A stretch of DNA of 64,000 nucleotides from Liriodendron chinense (GCA_003013855.2 ML058439.1:248001-312000), one strand, 5' to 3'; counted from the stretch's first letter, positions 1-12,993 are shown. Notes: generated by a model not told the origin, from the sequence alone. Program-made: numbers and translations.

Positions 1-212
1 TACAACAAGCAAGAGTGATACAGGAAGGTTTTATTTATACTCCACAAGGACCAATTAGCTAATTTCTCATCGACGTTTATTTATTCATTTTTTTCATGTG
101 ACCCACCTTATTAGAACTATAAAGAATGAAAATAGACTGTGGATGGTTCTAATCTTGCAGTTGACAGCGTACACTTCGCATCCATGATAAACAAAAATTA
201 AAAAAAAAACAT

Positions 213-1719
213 TCAAGAGAGGGAGGCACCAAGGTTAGTACGAGGCGTGATACGTGCAACGAGGGGCTCTTTCATCCTAAGAAGAGTAGTAAAATCGTCG
301 GTCATGTCAGGGACCATCCCCATCGGCAGCAAGCCATTCAAACCTGTTAATCAGATTGGCAAGGGTGAGGCCCACCTGAAGCTTGCCCAGCTCCATCCCT
401 GCACAAATTCTCCTACCTGCCCCAAACGGAAGAAAAGACCGTTCCATGGCCATGCCAGCACTACGTGCATTTTCCTTCAGGAACCGCTCCGGCATGAACC
501 GTTCCGGCTCATCCCAGACCTTTGGATCGTGAAGGACAGCATAGATATTTACTATAACAGCAGTACCCTTGTCAATCTTCAAACCCGTCAATGTGGTATC
601 ATTCACCGTTTTGTGGGGGATGGCGAGCGGGGCGATTGGCTTCATCCGAAACACTTCACTCACTACAGCTTGAAGATATTCCATCTTACTCACTTGATCT
701 ACGGTCACCCTCTCTCTCTTTTCATCTCCTCCTCTTACTTCTTTAAAGAGCTTCTGCTGGATTTCAGGGTTTCGTATCAGGAATGCTAGAGCCCAAGCAG
801 TCGCAGTTGATGTACTATCGACAGAAAGCATGAACATCTCGAATAGGGTAAAGATGATGGTTTCCATCGGGTAGCCATGCGAGAGGAGGAAGTGCAAGTA
901 GCAAGTGGTGCAAGGCGATTTGGATGATTGGTAGCGAGTGATTTCTGGTTGTACCATCGACACGATACCATCGCGAATTTCAGTTGCTTGCCTGAATGGA
1001 CCGCGCAGGCCCGGGATGAAGCGAATGAAGGGGAAGGCGTCGGCAAAACGAGCAAGAGCGGATATGTTGATGACATCATCGATAAAAGGGTCTATGCCGA
1101 CAACGAATGCCTCGTTGTTGAAGTCAGGGCCGAAACAAAGGCGGCCTACCACCCGTATTGTGTTGTGTCGAATGTGGACCAACGGGTGGACGATTCCGCC
1201 ATTGAACACAGCTTGTTCTTGGATTCTTTGAGTCATGGAAACGGCTTCGTTTTCTTGAGACAGAGTTTGCATGGAGATTGTTGATGGATTCATAGCAAAG
1301 CCCTGGACACCTTTTCGCAGGGATTGCCAGTATGGGCCATGGTCGGAGGAGAAAAGCGTCGTCCAGTCGGCAGTGATGTACTTAGACATGTAAGGGAGCA
1401 TCCGTGATGCATAATCGGCGGACTTGTTTACAAGAACTTCCCAAGCTCCCTCACGATTGCTTATGACAATCGTTGGTTTCATGCCTAACCACACTGTCAT
1501 AATCCCGCCATACTTCTGGGACAGTTTGAATAAGGTGATGTGAATCAACTCGCCACCACCGCCAAGTTGGCGAAGGTTCTGGTGCAGGTTCCCAATTATC
1601 GGTAGCTTGGGCGGCCCTGGTGGCAATTTCATTGTTGATTTTGGCCTTCGTAGTCTTTCCAGCACCACGAACATCACTCCCACCACCATGGAAACGACAA
1701 TCCACAGATTCATGTCCAT
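213..1719 (-). CDS. Cytochrome P450, CYP719-like, with a C-terminal frameshift
   Basis: Haem-thiolate monooxygenase, probably anchored in the ER. CYP719 enzymes usually close methylenedioxy bridges from ortho-methoxyphenols. From the ATG at 1717-1719 there is an N-terminal membrane segment (about residues 5-20), the proline hinge LPPGPPKLPIIGN (32-44), a C-helix WxxxR (131-135), I-helix SVDSTS (299-304), ExxR as EVFR (355-358), PERF motifs (405-413) and the haem loop FGAGRRICAG with Cys439. The Val-Asp-Ser-Thr I-helix and the block MKPIAPLAIPHKT are what I recall of CYP719. The frame read directly stops after DGDGP at 307. A run of four C (318-321, plus strand) is one base too long; skipping one continues into a normal P450 end, reading from MVPDMTDDF to LGASLS and a stop at 213-215, for about 501 residues. 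I chose this start because the 27 codons upstream include the TATA box. The frame is uninterrupted, so there is no intron. Substrate unknown; family call fairly sure, subfamily not. Confidence 0.85.
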
Positions 1720-1781
1720 CTCTCTCCCTCTCTTTCTCTTTCTTTCTCTGGGGTTGTTTTTCTTTGAACTCTCTCCTCTCC

Positions 1782-1792
1782 TTTTATAGGCC
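1782..1792 (-). promoter_or_regulatory. TATA box of the P450 gene
   Basis: Reverse-strand CCTATAAAAGG lies about 63-73 bases before the proposed ATG. A start site about 30 bases downstream would leave a short GA-rich leader. It shows that the longer reading frame beginning at 1800 is not the translated start. Confidence 0.6.
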
Positions 1793-1859
1793 AACTGCAT
1801 GGAAGCTCTGAAGAGCCTACACTCGTGTCTTAATTTTTAATCATTTTAAAAATGGAAGT

Positions 1860-4800
1860 GTTTCTTTACACTCCACGTGAAATAGTTTTACGGCAGTCCA
1901 AGCCGTCGAAATTGCTGACCTGCGGACCGAGTTTGATTTCTCCCACCAACTTTGTACCGTTCACTATTTTACATTTGACGACTGGCAATCCAAATTAATG
2001 AATTAGTCGAGAAAAAATTCGTTACACCCACGGGTTAGGTACGCTAGCTACACCGGGTGTACCCATTATTTTCTTTCCTGGATCCACTTGTTAATGGTTG
2101 GCGTTCAATGCCCATTATTTTCTGTGCTGGATCCACTTGTTCTATGGATCTGCCTCATTTTTTTGTGTCATGCCCTAAAATGATCTCACCAAATGAATGG
2201 ACGGAGTGGATACACATACATGATGGTGGAGTCATTTCTACACCCCGTGTAGGTAGGGTAGCTAACTCGTGGGTGTAGCAATTTTTTTCTCTATAGCCTG
2301 TTGGTAGAGATCATATGCTTCATCCACGGCAGGGCCCACAATTTGGACTGTCTGATTACGTGTAGAGTGCCACATGTTAGAGGATGGGTCATCACCATTT
2401 TTTTTATTTCGAATTCTCTGCAGGATCCAAGGCTAAATTGGGCCACGCTATAGGAAACGGTAGGAATTGGCTGCCTACCGTTGAAAGCTTCTTGAGGACA
2501 GAGAAGGCTCTAATTAAGCTGATATTTGTGTTTAGTCTTCGTCCAGGTCTGTGTTACGTTATGAAGAGGTTGGATGGTGAATAAACCTGGCAGTAGATCC
2601 TAGGAAGTTTCAACGGTAGTCGTTCAATCCCACTGTTTTCTCTGGTGTAGTCTACTTGAGCTTTGGACTTGCCTAATTTTTGGGCTCATGCTCTAAAATG
2701 GAGCGTGGATCGCCTTTGCTGAAAGCCCAAGAAATTCCGGTGCAGGCTCTTCTCATTCGCCCACGTCATTTTCGAGATCTCCAGCTCACAAAATACCCCA
2801 ATTTCTCCCTTCCCAGCACATTGCGTGTTACATCTCACAACTTTTAACCTGTCAAACTTCGCCGCCCCTCACCATGACCTTTGTGTTACATCCACACTGT
2901 CCATCAATTTTTCCAAATAGGTTGAGAGCATGATTCAAAAAATGAAGTACATCCAAAGCTCAAGTGGACCACACCAAAGAAAGCAATGGGATTATACAAA
3001 CTATGGTTGAAACCTTCCTAGGGCCAAGCGTGAGGCTTATCTGACATCTAACCTATTCATAAGGCCACCCATACCTTGATGAAGGTACAACACAAATATC
3101 TGCTTGATCAGAGCTGTCTGTGGCCCTAAGAAGTTTTCAACGATAGCATCAATTCCACACTTCCCTATAGTGTGTTCCACTTGAGCTTTGAATCTGCCTT
3201 GTTTTTAGGCTTGTAACCTAGAAAGATGTGAAAAAATATATGAACAGTTTGGATCTCATAAATAAATCATCATAGGCTGCATAAATTTCCCACGTCAAGA
3301 AATTCCGCCTATCTAAGGGAGAAGAAAATCAGAACTGTTGAAATGTGGAACTTCCGTGGGGCCCATCATGATATATTTATTAGATCCATACTGTCCATCC
3401 ATTTTGTTTCATACCTTTTAGTCACGAGGTTGAAAACTGAGTTAGATCCAAGGCTCAAGTGGGCCACACGATAGGAAAGAGTGGGAATTGAACGCCTGCC
3501 ATTGAAAATTTCTTGGGCCCACAGACGACTCTGATCAAGATTATGTTTGTGTTTTCCCTTCATCAAGGATTGAGTGACCTTACGAAGAGGATAGATTGCA
3601 AATAAACCTCAATGTTACTCGTTCAATCCCATGCTTTCCGTTGTGTGGTCCACTTGAGCTTTTGTTGTGCCTCATTTTTTTCTTATACAATAGAATAATT
3701 TGAAATTTTTGATGCACGGTGTGGGTCTAACAGATAGATGATCATGGTGAGTCCTAGAGAAATTCCACACGGTAGAAGTGGGGTTGCCTAGCACGCAATC
3801 CATACTTGAGAGTAAAAATGGGGAGCAGATTAGGTACTACCCGAGCTCAGGACAGGCCCGACGAAGCACGTATGTCTCACATTTGTATTGGTGTAGGGCA
3901 CGTTGTCAGAGGTAACCTGCTATGGCGGCAAGCCTGACACAGTCATGTCATGCCTACTCTCCCCCAATGCCCACACGCCACATACTAGCCAATCCTCAGC
4001 TCAGGACATAATCTGCTCCTGTAAAAATGGGCTTGTTTTGTGAGCTGACGTCATTTTTTATTATGTGGACCAATGAGAATAGATGGCATTGAATTTTTCT
4101 GTGCCTTTAACACAGATGATCCACACTCTCTAAAATGATGTTAAAATTTTGATGGATGATCTGGATGTAACACAAAAACCATTGTGGGGCTAGAGAAGTT
4201 TCATACTTCAGAAGTTGTGTTGTGTTGTGTAGTATGCAACATATTTGCCATAAATAACATTGTGATGTGACTAATATGGGGGGGGGACTAACAATAAGGT
4301 GTGTGAACTAACCCGAAAGAAAAAAAGAAAAAAAAATTTGTTTGCCAGAAAGAAAATCTGTATGTTTTGTGAGCTGATATCCTGGGTAATTACATGTATC
4401 AATGAGATGGGACGGACTTGAATTCCCTGTTCCTTAGACTGGGACGATCTGCAGTAAAAATACAAGTGCGGATCTAATGTGATGAAAGCATGGGAAAATT
4501 GGGTGGCACTTCTAATTGGTCCATGTCATTGTGGATAACTCCAGCTCACAAAGTGTTAGGAATTTCTCCCCCAATAGGTTGCCTACTACACAACACACTT
4601 TTTAACTTGTAAAACTTCTTTCACCACCCCACCATGATTTATGTGTTAGATCCACATTGTCTGTCAATTTTTCCAAATCATTATAGAGCAGAAGCACAAA
4701 AATGAGGTACATCAAATACTCAAATGGTCCACACCACAGAAGTCGGCGAGGATTGAACAACTACCGTTGAAATTAATCTTCCTAGGGTCCACCGTAAGGT

Positions 4801-5292
4801 TTATTTTCCATCTAACCTCTTCACAAGATCACACATACCTGGACGAAGGGAATGCACAAATATTAGCTTGATCAAAACCTTATGTGGACCAAAAAGGTTT
4901 TCAACCATAGGCATCCAATTCCCACTATTTCCTTAAGTATGCTTACTTGAGACTTGGATCTACTTCATTTTTAATCACATGCCCTAAAATGATATTAAAA
5001 ATGGATGGACAGTGTGGATTTTACAGTTACGTCACAATGGGCCCCATAGAAGTTCCACACATTAACACTTTCCGTTTTCTTCTTCTCTTCATCGTATGTG
5101 CTGCACAGCATATCAATGAATGAAATTTCTTGAGGTGTGAAATTTATGTGGGCCTTATGATGATGTGTTTCTTAACTAAGCACTACCCATTCATTTTTTT
5201 TCTTCAGATTATTATAGGATATGAACCCCAAAACAAGGCAGATTCATAGCTCAAGTGGACCACACTAGTGGAAATAGTAGGAATATTGGACC
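1860..5292. repeat. Gene-free stretch of degenerate fold-back repeats
   Basis: No coding region seen. The stretch holds several broken copies, in both orientations, of one repeat. Its words recur: GTGGGGCCCAC, ATCCACACCGTCCATC, AAAATGAGGCAGATCC, AAGTGGACCACACC, AACCTGTTCATAAGGTC. In more complete copies elsewhere the two ends are inverted repeats of each other, as in a fold-back MITE of roughly 450 bp. Many copies here are truncated or joined to one another. Confidence 0.7.
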
Positions 5293-6260
5293 TGATGTAG
5301 GGAGAGATCCCCCAGATCGAGGACGAGGATCGAACACCTTCATACGAGAAAAAGATCAAAGGAAAAGTTCAAACTGATCTTCAACGGCCCATCAACTGGA
5401 CATCCTTCAACTACCTCATCTCCAACCATCCATCCCATTTGCAAGACCAGTACACCATGCAGCCCACATCTAATGTGTCTAGCAGTGGATCTATTTGCGA
5501 CACGTGTGTCTAGCAAATAAGAAAGAAAAAAAAAATTAAAAAAAAAAAAAAAACTAAACACGTTTTCAATTTTCCTGTTTTAACCAAACAGGAAAGTACT
5601 ATTTTCGTTTTTAGATTTTGGCCCAATTTGTGGGGTCCATCTTGATCATTTATAATCATCAATACCATCCATCTTGTAGAACTGCTCGACGCTAAGAAAA
5701 CCCAATAAGTTTCATGTCGATCCGAGTTACGGATTGACCGTAGCGTCCAAAATAGTATGAACTGTCCAAAAAGTTTTGAATTCTGCTGACTAAACTTGGA
5801 GATGGTCCAAGTGGTCCATTAGTACTGATATGAAGAATTTGAACCGACCATCTTGAAGATTACATTGATGTCAGTAAAACCACAAAGTTTCGTGTCCATC
5901 AAATATGTGGATTGCTTGTACCAGTGGAAGGAAAACTACAACCAACATGCGTTATCCAATTTACGCATATGTTTATTGATATTTTCCTATTATGTTTAGG
6001 GTTCATTTAAGTATGAATTAAGGTTTTTTAAGCTTTTCTAAGACTTAGTTTTATTATAAATATTAGTTTTTATTTCATTATTAAACATCCAATCTTTGAT
6101 TACTGAAAATTATTGAGTTTATACTCTGTTTTACTCGTGTTCTTTAAGTAACTCTTGAGCAATCAAAGAAGATCGAGTGTCTTTCTCGATAGATCCGTGG
6201 ATTTAGATCGTTTATCCCGTGAGAGAGATAGTACTCGATCTCACCCCCGCCCCGGCTCCA
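5293..6260 (+). mobile_element. Probable LTR relic inserted in a fold-back repeat
   Basis: The sequence interrupts a fold-back copy: TTGGAC precedes it and TTAGGAC follows it, after which the host repeat resumes with GCCTACCATT. It starts TGATGTAGGG, ends GGCTCCA, and its 3' part (TATAAATATTAG box, then a long AT-rich run to a GA-rich end) resembles the promoter half of a plant gypsy LTR. No second LTR or coding domain is present, so a solo LTR is the best guess. The borders are not exact. Confidence 0.4.
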
Positions 6261-7021
6261 TTAGGACGCCTACCATTAAAACTTTCTTGGGGTCATAGAA
6301 GGCTCTAATCAAGCTGATATTTGTGTTTTCCCTTCATCTAGGTCTATGTGACCTTGTGAACAGGTTTGATGGCAAATAAACCTAATGGTTGGCCTTATGA
6401 AAGGTTTCAACGATAGTTTGTTCAATCCCCACTTCTTTTAGTGGTGTGGTCAAATTGAGCTTCGGATGTGACTCATTTTTTGGTTTATGCTCTAGAATAA
6501 TCTGGAAAAATGGATGGATAGTGTGGGATCTAATGTATAAATATTGGTGGGGCTAGAGAGGTTTGACATATTAAAAAGTTGTGTTATGTAGTGCACAATG
6601 TATTCAGGAGAGAAAATCGAGTGTATTTTATGAGCTCGTGTCTTCGGCAATGGCATGTATTAATGAGAAGTGACAGGCACCCATGTCTTCGGCAATGACA
6701 TGTATTAATGAGAAGCGACCGCCTAGGTGGCTTCAACACAAGCGATCTGCACTCGAAAAAAAAAAAACATACATATTTCCTGTTTGGTCATATACGTAGG
6801 CATTTCTTCTTTCCTTTCGAGACTATGTTGACATGGCAAACTTTTGTGCGCTCCATCATGATGTATGTGTTATATCCACACCATTTTCATTTCTTTCATA
6901 TCATTTTAGGGTGGTTGACAGAAAACGGTGGGGATTGAATGCCCGCATTGAAAACTTCCTAGGAAAACCATGATATTTTAATTGTCATCCAACCTGTTCA
7001 TAAGGTCGCAAAGACCTTCAG
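6261..7021. repeat. Continuation of fold-back repeats
   Basis: Non-coding. The interrupted copy resumes at 6264, and a second partial copy follows. A short direct repeat (TGTCTTCGGCAATG, near 6641 and 6685) lies inside. Confidence 0.6.
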
Positions 7022-7587
7022 CATTCTGTTGGACGTTCATTTCATGGACGGGCTTTCTGCGTGGGGTCGTGCTGCCCAATGGTGGAGGTTGGCTTCGAAT
7101 TCAGATGGCATATCCATCTTGCGTGGGCTAATGTCAAGGCTGATCTTTTGGGTGATCTGGGAAGAGAGGAATGAACGTAGATTTGAGGGCTGACAAGTGA
7201 ATGCGGGGAAAACAATCCAAAGAATAAAGCACTGGTTTTGACTTCTCACCCCGTCCCTCCCGCCTTGTAACGATAGCCTTCCCGCTTGTTGCCTAGCTGC
7301 CCACGATCTGGGGATTGGTGAGAGAACATTAAGGTGCGAGCTCCCGATGATTCTCAAATGGGTTGGGCTGGCGAAAAGCTGGATCAAGATTAATGTGGAC
7401 GGTTCAGCCCAGGGAAACCTGGGCCCATCAGGAAGGGGAGTTTGAGGTTGGGTTTTCTAAAGGTTTTGGTCGGGGCTCGAATGTGCAGGGTGAACCTTCG
7501 GCCGTCCCGAATGTACCTGCATCACTGTACAGCTAAGGCTTTCTTGTTTGATATAGTATGGCTTTGTAAAAAAAAAAAAAAAAAAAG
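7022..7587 (+). pseudogene. 5'-truncated LINE (L1-type) with poly-A tail
   Basis: Remnant of a non-LTR retrotransposon ORF2 end. One frame gives AAQWWRLASNSDGISILR followed by SRLIFWVIWEERNERRFEG, the WxIWEERN pattern of the zinc-finger region after plant LINE reverse transcriptases. A later frame (about 7348-7440) gives ILKWVGLAKSWIKINVDGS and NLGPSGRG, the start of the LINE-type RNase H domain (INVDGS..GNLGPSG). Stops and frame changes lie between. It ends in an uninterrupted A run (about 7568-7587), typical of target-primed insertion. 5' truncation leaves only the last half kilobase. Confidence 0.75.
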
Positions 7588-8790
7588 CCACAAGGACCTA
7601 AATTTTGGAAAAACATTAATTATAAACTTAATACAAAATTTATGTGGGCCCCAAGAAGTTTTCAATGGTGGGCATATAGTCCTTTCTGTTTTTTATATGG
7701 TTTAGTTGAGCTTTGAATCTGTATCATTTTTGGCCTCATCCCTAAAATGAGTTGGCAAAAATGGATGGAAGACATGGATAAAACACATACATTATGGTAG
7801 GGCCCATAGCATTTGGGCCACATCGCACCACAGGGATATATAAAGCATGAGCCCGAAAAAAAACGAGGATATTGATGTATGCGCCACAAATTTTCCATTT
7901 CCAGCATAGCACTACAGGTATAAGATTCAGGCCATCCATTCAACCGACACCACTATATTGATCCTCGCCCAAGAATCAAGTTGATCCACCTGTCAGATGG
8001 GCTATAATCTGCAAAATAAATGTACGCTCAGAAAAACTTGGATGAAGTTTTTCTCCAACCCATTCACACATGTTTCTATATTTCCTTTTGAGAAAACATT
8101 TAACATGTGTTGCAGGTACACTAACTTTATCGTACACGCATGTTCACATTGGAAGACTTTATTTCTTTATCATCTTGGTCTCTGGTTTCCATCTCCTTCT
8201 AAAATAAGGGTAAATATGTCATTTTTCATTCATTAATAGGTTAGAGGCATGATTTGGGATGCATGAAAGTTAAAAGTATGTTTTCAGACAGAGCAGGGAT
8301 CGTCTTCGTTGAAAGCACAAAATTCGGTGCCGTCCCTTCTCATTATCCCATGTCATAGCCAACTACGTCAGCTCACAAAGCACACGTACTTTCGTACTGC
8401 ACCATCCAACTATTAACATAGGAACGTCTATGGACCACAGTATGATTTGTGTGTTAGATCCATACTATCCATCAACTTTTTCAGATTATTCTAAAGCACG
8501 AGCCTAAAAATGAGGTACATCAAAAGTGCAAGTGGACCACACCATATAAAGCAATGGGGATTGAATAACCAATGTTGAAACCTTCCTAAATTCCACTATA
8601 AGGTTTATTTGCCATCTAACCTTTTCATAAGGTCTCACTGACATGGATGAAGAGAAAACACAAATATCATCTCCATCGGAGGGCCAAAGAAATTTTCAAC
8701 AGTAGATGTCCAATTCCCACTTTATCTTGTAGTGTGGCCCACTTGAGCCTTGGATTTGCACTATTTCAGGCTGGGCCATCGGGCGACCCT
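7588..8790. repeat. Gene-free stretch with fold-back repeat copies
   Basis: Two or three partial copies of the GTGGGGCCCAC family in both orientations (words near 7640-7800 and 8440-8760). The rest is unassigned. No coding sequence supported. Confidence 0.6.
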
Positions 8791-8799
8791 GTTTAAAAT

Positions 8800-9190
8800 T
8801 CTGAATTTTCAGGCCGGGCAAAGAATGAAATTTGAATGGTACAACATGCTTGACAAGCACCTGTCATGGGCGCGGCTGACTTGACCCGGTGAGATAAATG
8901 ACTAAAAAACGTGCAAAAAGTGAAATTTGAATGGCACCACATGCTTGACCCACTGATAGCCTCAGCTTCTTGACCTGCTGAGATAAACGACTCTAAACCA
9001 TGGAAAAAGCTAAGGTTGAGTGTAGGCCAAGAGAAAAACAAAATGCATGGGACCTTTTACATGAATAAATGGTCCCACGTATTTGACCCACTAACCGCTG
9101 CCGCTTTGCTTGACCCGGTGGTATTAGTAACTTTAAACCACGGAAAGAACGAACATTGAGTGTGGACCATTCTCATTTTGTTCTGACTAT
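8800..9190. repeat. Degenerate tandem repeat, about three units
   Basis: Units built of TGAAATTTGAATGG, a CATGCTTGACCC-like word, a TTGACC(C/T)G word, then CTAAACCA(T/C)GGAAA and TTGAGTGT(A/G)G recur with a spacing of somewhat over 100 bp. Copies are diverged. No known family recognised. Confidence 0.5.
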
Positions 9191-9199
9191 TTGTTACTT

Positions 9200-11082
9200 T
9201 TATACAGCTGAACCACTCTCGTGCCCATTAAATAGAGCTGAACCAGGATCCACAGGATACAGTGGTGATTAAATGCCCACCACTAAAAACTTTATATGGC
9301 CTACCATAATATTTATTTGCCATCCAACCTGTTCATAAGGTCACACAGACCTAGATGCACGGGAAACACAAATATCAGCTTGATCCAAAAACTGTGGCCC
9401 CAAGCTGTAATAGTACTGTAGACCTCTAATTCCCACTATTTCCAGTGGTGTGGTCTACTTGAATATTACTCTATTAGATATGGTTCATTTTTGGACTAAT
9501 GCCCTAAAATGAGTTGGAAAAAGTGATGGACGGAATGGATATAAAACGTATACATCACAGTGAGTCCCACTGGTGCCTGCCATCAGGGATATCCTAATGT
9601 CGCATTCCATTTTGTAGATGACTTACCTCTACCGTAGGGCTCACATTGATGATATTATGCATATCCACTCTGTCCATCCGTTTTTGTGGACCATTTTAGG
9701 AAGGTATACAAAAATTTATAGATATAAAAATCTCATTTGGACCACACCACTTGAAACAGTGTTGATTGAGTGCCTCACCATTAAAATTTAGAAAGTGCTC
9801 ATTGTAACATTTTATTAATGTTTATTTGCAATCTAACCTGTTGTTAATGTCAAGAAGATACGGATGAAAGGACATTAGAAAGATCATATTGATCCAAAAG
9901 ATCATATTGATCCAAATCTTTCGTGTCCCGCAAAATGTTTTAATGGTTATTAATCACTCTTTCTATTGGTATGGTCCACCTGAGATACGGATCTTCTTAT
10001 AATTTTGGATCGAGTCCTAAAATGAGACAGAAAAACAGATGGACAGCATGGATATACAAAAGATACATCAAGGTAGGCCCCACACGGTAGGGGTAACACT
10101 CACTAAGCTGTTACCGGAGTAATAGCTAATTCGCTCCCATGACTTATGTTAGGCCAGGTAGATCCACACAGAAAATGAATTACGGATAGTGTTGACGGGC
10201 GGTCTCCACATCATTTTGGTATGCTCATCTCATTATTAGATGGGCCTGATTCCCTGAGTCAAGAAATCTACACCATCGGGATTACCTAATGATACGTCTG
10301 CCTATTATTCATTTGAGATGAGCGCCCAATTGGAAGAGCATGCATACTTGCCTCAACGCACTGACCGGCTAGAAAGCACTAGTGCAATCAGATATACATG
10401 ATCCACACTATGTTATCCACTTCTAACTCACCTCATGAACTAAATGACCTGATATTTTTAGCCCATTGTATGTGCATACGTACCTATCTGAATATTGGAT
10501 GGCTCTGATTCTTTTAGGCAACACATCTACACTATCAAGATTGTCTGATAAAAGGCTCTGATCATCGTAACAAAGATGAAAGTCGCTCATGAGGCCACCA
10601 CTTTTTCTATGCCTTGTCTCCAAAATCAGGCTCAAATGTGTAGCAAGATGTGAATGATCCATCCGTTGGACCACACCATCTTCACCTCTATTATTGACTT
10701 TTCAACTCCCCCCCCCCCCCCCCCCCCCCTTACTAATTTACCTCTTTGTGAGAAAGAAGTGGGCCATGGTAGTGTGAAAGATATGTTAAGTAAAAACGGT
10801 GGAAAAGTACCTAATATCCATTTGTCATTTTTCATATTGTGGGCTCTCCTTTCTATTGACTCTTCAAATCACTGCATATGCTCTCTTAAGGAGGGGAAAA
10901 AAGAAAAAAGAAAAAAAAAGGTTGGTTACCGCGCCCTTCAATATTGACTCTTTTATTCCCTATTTTGCCCTCTTGTGAGGAAACAGTTGATCATGGTTGT
11001 ATAAAACCTCTCTATAAGAGGATCATGAAAAGGTACATGAGATCAATCATCTTGTTGTGGGCCCCACTTTTCTATGGTGCTA
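9200..11082. repeat. Gene-free stretch: fold-back repeats and a long C run
   Basis: Fold-back copies fill about 9240-10130; their outer ends carry words such as TGTTACCGGAGTAATAGCTAATTCGC. A homopolymer of 22 C lies at 10708-10729. From 10150 on there are scattered GGTGTGGTCC words but no complete element. No coding sequence seen. Confidence 0.55.
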
Positions 11083-12890
11083 TGTCGCACCCCAAACTCG
11101 GCTTCTCACATGGTTGATCCACGGTGGCCGAACTTGGCTCGCGATGCCTTGAATTTTGAATTTGGCACCTGGCACCCATACATTAAGTCCTAAGCTCAGT
11201 GCCCGACTAAAAATTTTAGGGACAATTTTTTTTTCACTAGTAGATATGAGGCATAAAGATTGACATTTCCAACACAATAATCCAGTTCTCATTATACATT
11301 AATATATTTACATTACAATTTTCCACCAAAGTACATATCCAACAAAAAGTAACAAAAGTGTACTATCTAAAAGTCATGCATCATGCATCATCTGCTACCC
11401 CTGATTTAGGTATTGTCCTAAAAAAATTATAAAAAGAATGCATGAGCTTCATGATCATGTGTTGAATTAATGCTACCAGCATCACTATGTCATGATACCA
11501 CATCTCTATTACCACAACCATAACTGTATCACACGTGTCTATAGCCACATTATCAAATCATGTTGTCATACCATATCATGGTAACTATATAATCTTGGAA
11601 AACACCATAGTTGATGCCCATACACCAGACACAAACAATCGACTTCGCATACCCATATTGTGGTGCTATTGTAGGACTTCCACCCGGCACGTGAGTAACA
11701 AACCTCATTCATGCTTCTCCTCGTCGGCGAGTTAGACCGGTCCCTGTTTGTACCTCAGCCACATTAAGCAGGTTGGACCCACCTCTTCTCTACCCGACCT
11801 CATCAGTGAGAGTCAAATCCATGACCCATGTATCTACTTAGCTCGACGACAAGGCATCCCTAGGTAATATCAGGGTTTAGGGACTTTCAACCGAATGGGC
11901 ACATCATCTCCTAATATTTTCGGATTTTCAGTATCTCGTCCCTTTTTAGGGATAATCCAAGTTATCATCATAAATACACATTTCATCACCTAGATCCAAT
12001 TCATGTTATACGGCACAACTGTAGTATCACCATCATCATATATGTCATGATTATACATGAATTAAAGTGATTATGCTAAGGCACATAACTATGTGCATGT
12101 AATACCATGAGTCCAAGGTTTTCTTAGCTTTTAGGGTAGAAAATCCATAAAATCATCATGTGCCACTATCGATTATATCAATTCTCGATCATGTGACCCA
12201 ACTACAAAGAACATATCTTATGCATAGATGAATGTATTATGGTACACATGCACATATCATCATTCCATGATGCATGAGTGTGATTAACATTAATATGTTA
12301 AAGGCATCATATCACATATCTCTACTAATCCATAATCACCAATATCATTACCATCATCCATCACTATCACAATCTCATACATTATTTATAATCACATTCA
12401 CATCTCATTCATTACAAGATATATATTCTGTCAGTGGCTTCGACCAGACATGATTTCCACCATTAATTGGGCCTACAAGGCTTTAATTTAGGTGGGCCTT
12501 ATTACTAATGGACTCACCACTCTAAGGCCTAAGTGGGCTCATCAGTAGAGTATGTAAATCACCAATTCTTCAATTAAGTGGGCTTGACATTTGGCCTATC
12601 ACATATCTTAGGTCGGGAGTAGCCCGATTCGAATTTGTTTCATGTTTTACGTCCAATGGACTTTTGATATATCTCATTATCAGGCTTGGGCCTCTTTTCA
12701 TGGGTTGACAAATCGAATGGTCTTCACATACACATACTAAGATTGCCCTCATATGATAGATGGTTTTGATAAAACACGTATAATCTAATGGCTCCACTTC
12801 CGAGGGGGTTGTTAATAGGTTACATTGCAAATAAACATCGTAGTAATTCTATAACGGTTTAGAAGGCGTAGGTAACACTCCTATACTACA
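11083..12890 (-). mobile_element. Possible degenerate LTR, minus strand
   Basis: The block starts TGTCGCACCCC, like the inner end of the minus-strand LTR at 25383 (TGTCACGCCCC), and is rich in ATCATG-like AT stretches as that LTR is. The other end reads CTATACTACA, so the block has TG and CA ends. I found no target duplication and no internal region. The call rests on these weak likenesses. Confidence 0.3.
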
Positions 12891-12894
12891 GTGG

Positions 12895-12898
<4 letters not shown>

Positions 12899-12990
<92 letters not shown>
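12899..12990. repeat. (TA)n(GA)n compound microsatellite
   Basis: About 50 bases of TA followed directly by about 40 bases of GA. The same compound repeat recurs at 16127-16200, on the other side of an inverted-repeat element. Confidence 0.9.

Positions 12991-12993
<3 letters not shown>

Noticed and set aside
247..1284. Plus-strand open frames of 180, 118 and 97 residues across the P450
   Set aside because: They are antisense to the P450 coding frame, which carries all the family motifs; their translations match nothing I know.
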